A stretch of DNA of 64,000 nucleotides, from assembly GCA_920105625.2 (NCBI GenBank), contig CAKKTE020000024.1:248001-312000 (forward strand), in the 5' to 3' direction. Below the pieces are notes generated by a model, which saw only the letters and a program-made list of their open reading frames with translations, did not search any database and had not been told where the DNA came from. How positions within the stretch are numbered: position 1 is the stretch's first letter; each line of letters begins with the position of its first letter. The stretch is from Clusia tigrina. Taxonomy: Eukaryota; Arthropoda; Insecta; Diptera; Clusiidae. Positions 63,480-64,000 of the stretch are shown here, piece by piece. Both the position numbers and the translations under genes were made by a program.

Positions 63480-64000
63480 TTTGTATGTTGCAAACTTTGA
63501 TAGGTGTAGGATGCACCGTATAGAAGTTCGGGATATTTGAAGTTTTATCAGTGTTTGATTTGGGACTCAAGGGTAGCATAGCTTTGAGCGATAGCTTAAA
63601 TTGACAAGAGGCTCGAGTACTTTATTGTTACAAAATTTCAAGGTTTTATGACGCTCCAGTAAAAAGTTGCAAGCATTTGTATGTCGCAAACTTTGATAGG
63701 TGTAGGACGTACCGTATAGAAGTTAGGGCCATTTGAAGTTTTATCAGTGGTTGATTTGGGAGTCAAGGGTAGCATAGCTTTGAGCGATAGCTTAAATTGA
63801 CAAAAGGCTCGAGCACTTTATTGTTACAATATGTCAAGGTTTCATGACGCTCCAGTAAAATGTTACAAGCATTTGTATGTTGCAACCTTTGATAGGTGTA
63901 GGACGTACCGTATAGAAGTTAGGGCCATTTGAAGTTTTATCAGTGTTTGATTTGGGACTCCATGGCTGCATAGCTTTGAGCGATAGCTTAAATTGACAAG
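63480..64000 (+). repeat. Right-edge monomers, array continues
   Basis: Near-consensus monomers are followed by a GTTGCAAGC / ATGTCGC monomer, a CAATATGTC / GGTTTCATGACG monomer and a final truncated TCCATGGCTGC monomer that stops at phase 42. The satellite shows no sign of ending. Confidence 0.85.

Larger units (their letters stand above)
1..64000 (+). repeat. Tandem satellite DNA array, 196 bp monomer, whole window
   Basis: Every line of the window is a copy of one 196 bp monomer. With the phase origin at TCAAGGGTAG, starts fall at 1, 197, 393, 589 and so on. Landmarks in order are TCAAGGGTAGCATAGC (phase 1), CTCGAGTACT (46), GACGCTCCAGTAAAAAG (84), AAGCATTTGTATGTTGC (105), GGACGTACCGTATAG (139), TTAGGGCCATTTGAAG (157) and TTTGATTTGGGAC (184). 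My counted consensus is 58 A, 65 T, 47 G and 26 C, so 37% GC with five CpG sites. All monomers read in the same direction, with no inversion, transposon insertion or unique spacer. The array runs off both ends. It is eukaryotic satellite DNA by structure; I do not recognise a named family. The plus strand here is only the orientation of my consensus. Confidence 0.98.
44113..64000 (+). repeat. Domain 4: mixed array with 40 bp insertion monomers
   Basis: After 44.11 kb the domain-3 markers stop (no GACTCAGCTTTGAG, no CTTTGGGCG monomers). Common variants are GAGCAATAGC with CGAGGAC and CAAACTTTCAAGG; TTGAAAAGAGGCTGGAG with GCAAAGCTATGAGC; TTTGAGACTCAAGG; GTAAAAAAATTTC with GTAAGAGTTAC; AACCTCTGATAGGAGAA; and CACTAAAAGTTAGAAGC. 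Monomers with a 40 bp internal duplication are found only here. Duplications are shorter and partly not adjacent, and many monomers are close to the consensus. The array is still complete at the window end. Confidence 0.82.

Noticed and set aside
1..64000. CRISPR array or other prokaryotic repeat system
   Set aside because: Repeat units are contiguous 196 bp copies without unique spacers between short repeats, and no cas-like gene is present.
1..64000. Telomeric repeat, because each monomer contains TTAGGG
   Set aside because: It is a single hexamer at phase 156-161 of each monomer, never in tandem; the only doubling (42,551-42,574) is a 12 bp unit including other bases.
1..64000. CENP-B box or other known centromere protein site
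   Set aside because: I looked for the TTCG....A..CGGG pattern in the consensus and its common variants, on both strands, and did not find it.
1..64000. tRNA, 5S rRNA or other RNA gene
   Set aside because: Apart from the weak A/B-box resemblance reported as a finding, no cloverleaf and no 5S core sequence can be seen.

Overview
The whole 64 kb window is one uninterrupted tandem array of a single satellite DNA. The basic monomer is 196 bp, about 37% GC, and every copy I read lies in the same orientation. Sixty-four kilobases hold roughly 326 monomers. Position 1 falls at the start of a monomer only by chance and the last monomer is cut at 64000, so the array continues past both ends. I found no gene, RNA gene, transposon, simple-sequence tract or unique spacer. 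The short open frames (60-121 codons) are by-products of the repeat: they recur with the repeat period, their frame shifts at each monomer because 196 is not a multiple of 3, and the plus-strand ones start at GTG.

This kind of DNA points to a eukaryotic nuclear genome and to constitutive heterochromatin (centromeric, pericentromeric or subtelomeric). I do not recognise the monomer as a named family and cannot name the organism. A 196 bp period is close to one nucleosome repeat, which is common among plant and animal satellites; a centromeric role is only inference.

The interest lies in the higher-order structure. Diagnostic substitutions and small indels divide the window into four domains. 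(1) About 1-7.0 kb: a 16-monomer unit (3,132/3,136 bp) in two tandem copies, with an older 7-monomer duplication nested inside, preceded by about 0.7 kb that resembles domain 4. (2) About 7.0-17.0 kb: a subfamily with 197 bp monomers, including a 10-monomer unit (about 1,958-1,960 bp) repeated about 2.2 times and a 7-monomer (1,361 bp) partial duplication. (3) About 17.0-44.1 kb: a higher-order array marked by eight monomers with an 11 bp deletion. It contains a 10,152 bp block (about 52 monomers) followed by its 13,084 bp duplicate; the second copy is longer because it holds an additional 15-monomer (2,926 bp) tandem duplication. (4) About 44.1-64 kb: a more mixed region with monomers carrying a 40 bp internal duplication, a near-identical pair of 1,990 bp units, and spaced duplications 3.5 kb and 7.3 kb apart.

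The layered shifts add up exactly (10,152 + 2,926 = 13,078), so a relative order of duplication events can be read from the sequence. This is the expected record of unequal crossing-over or replication-based amplification and homogenisation. Boundaries are given from the last diagnostic differences seen by eye and are uncertain by tens of bases unless stated.
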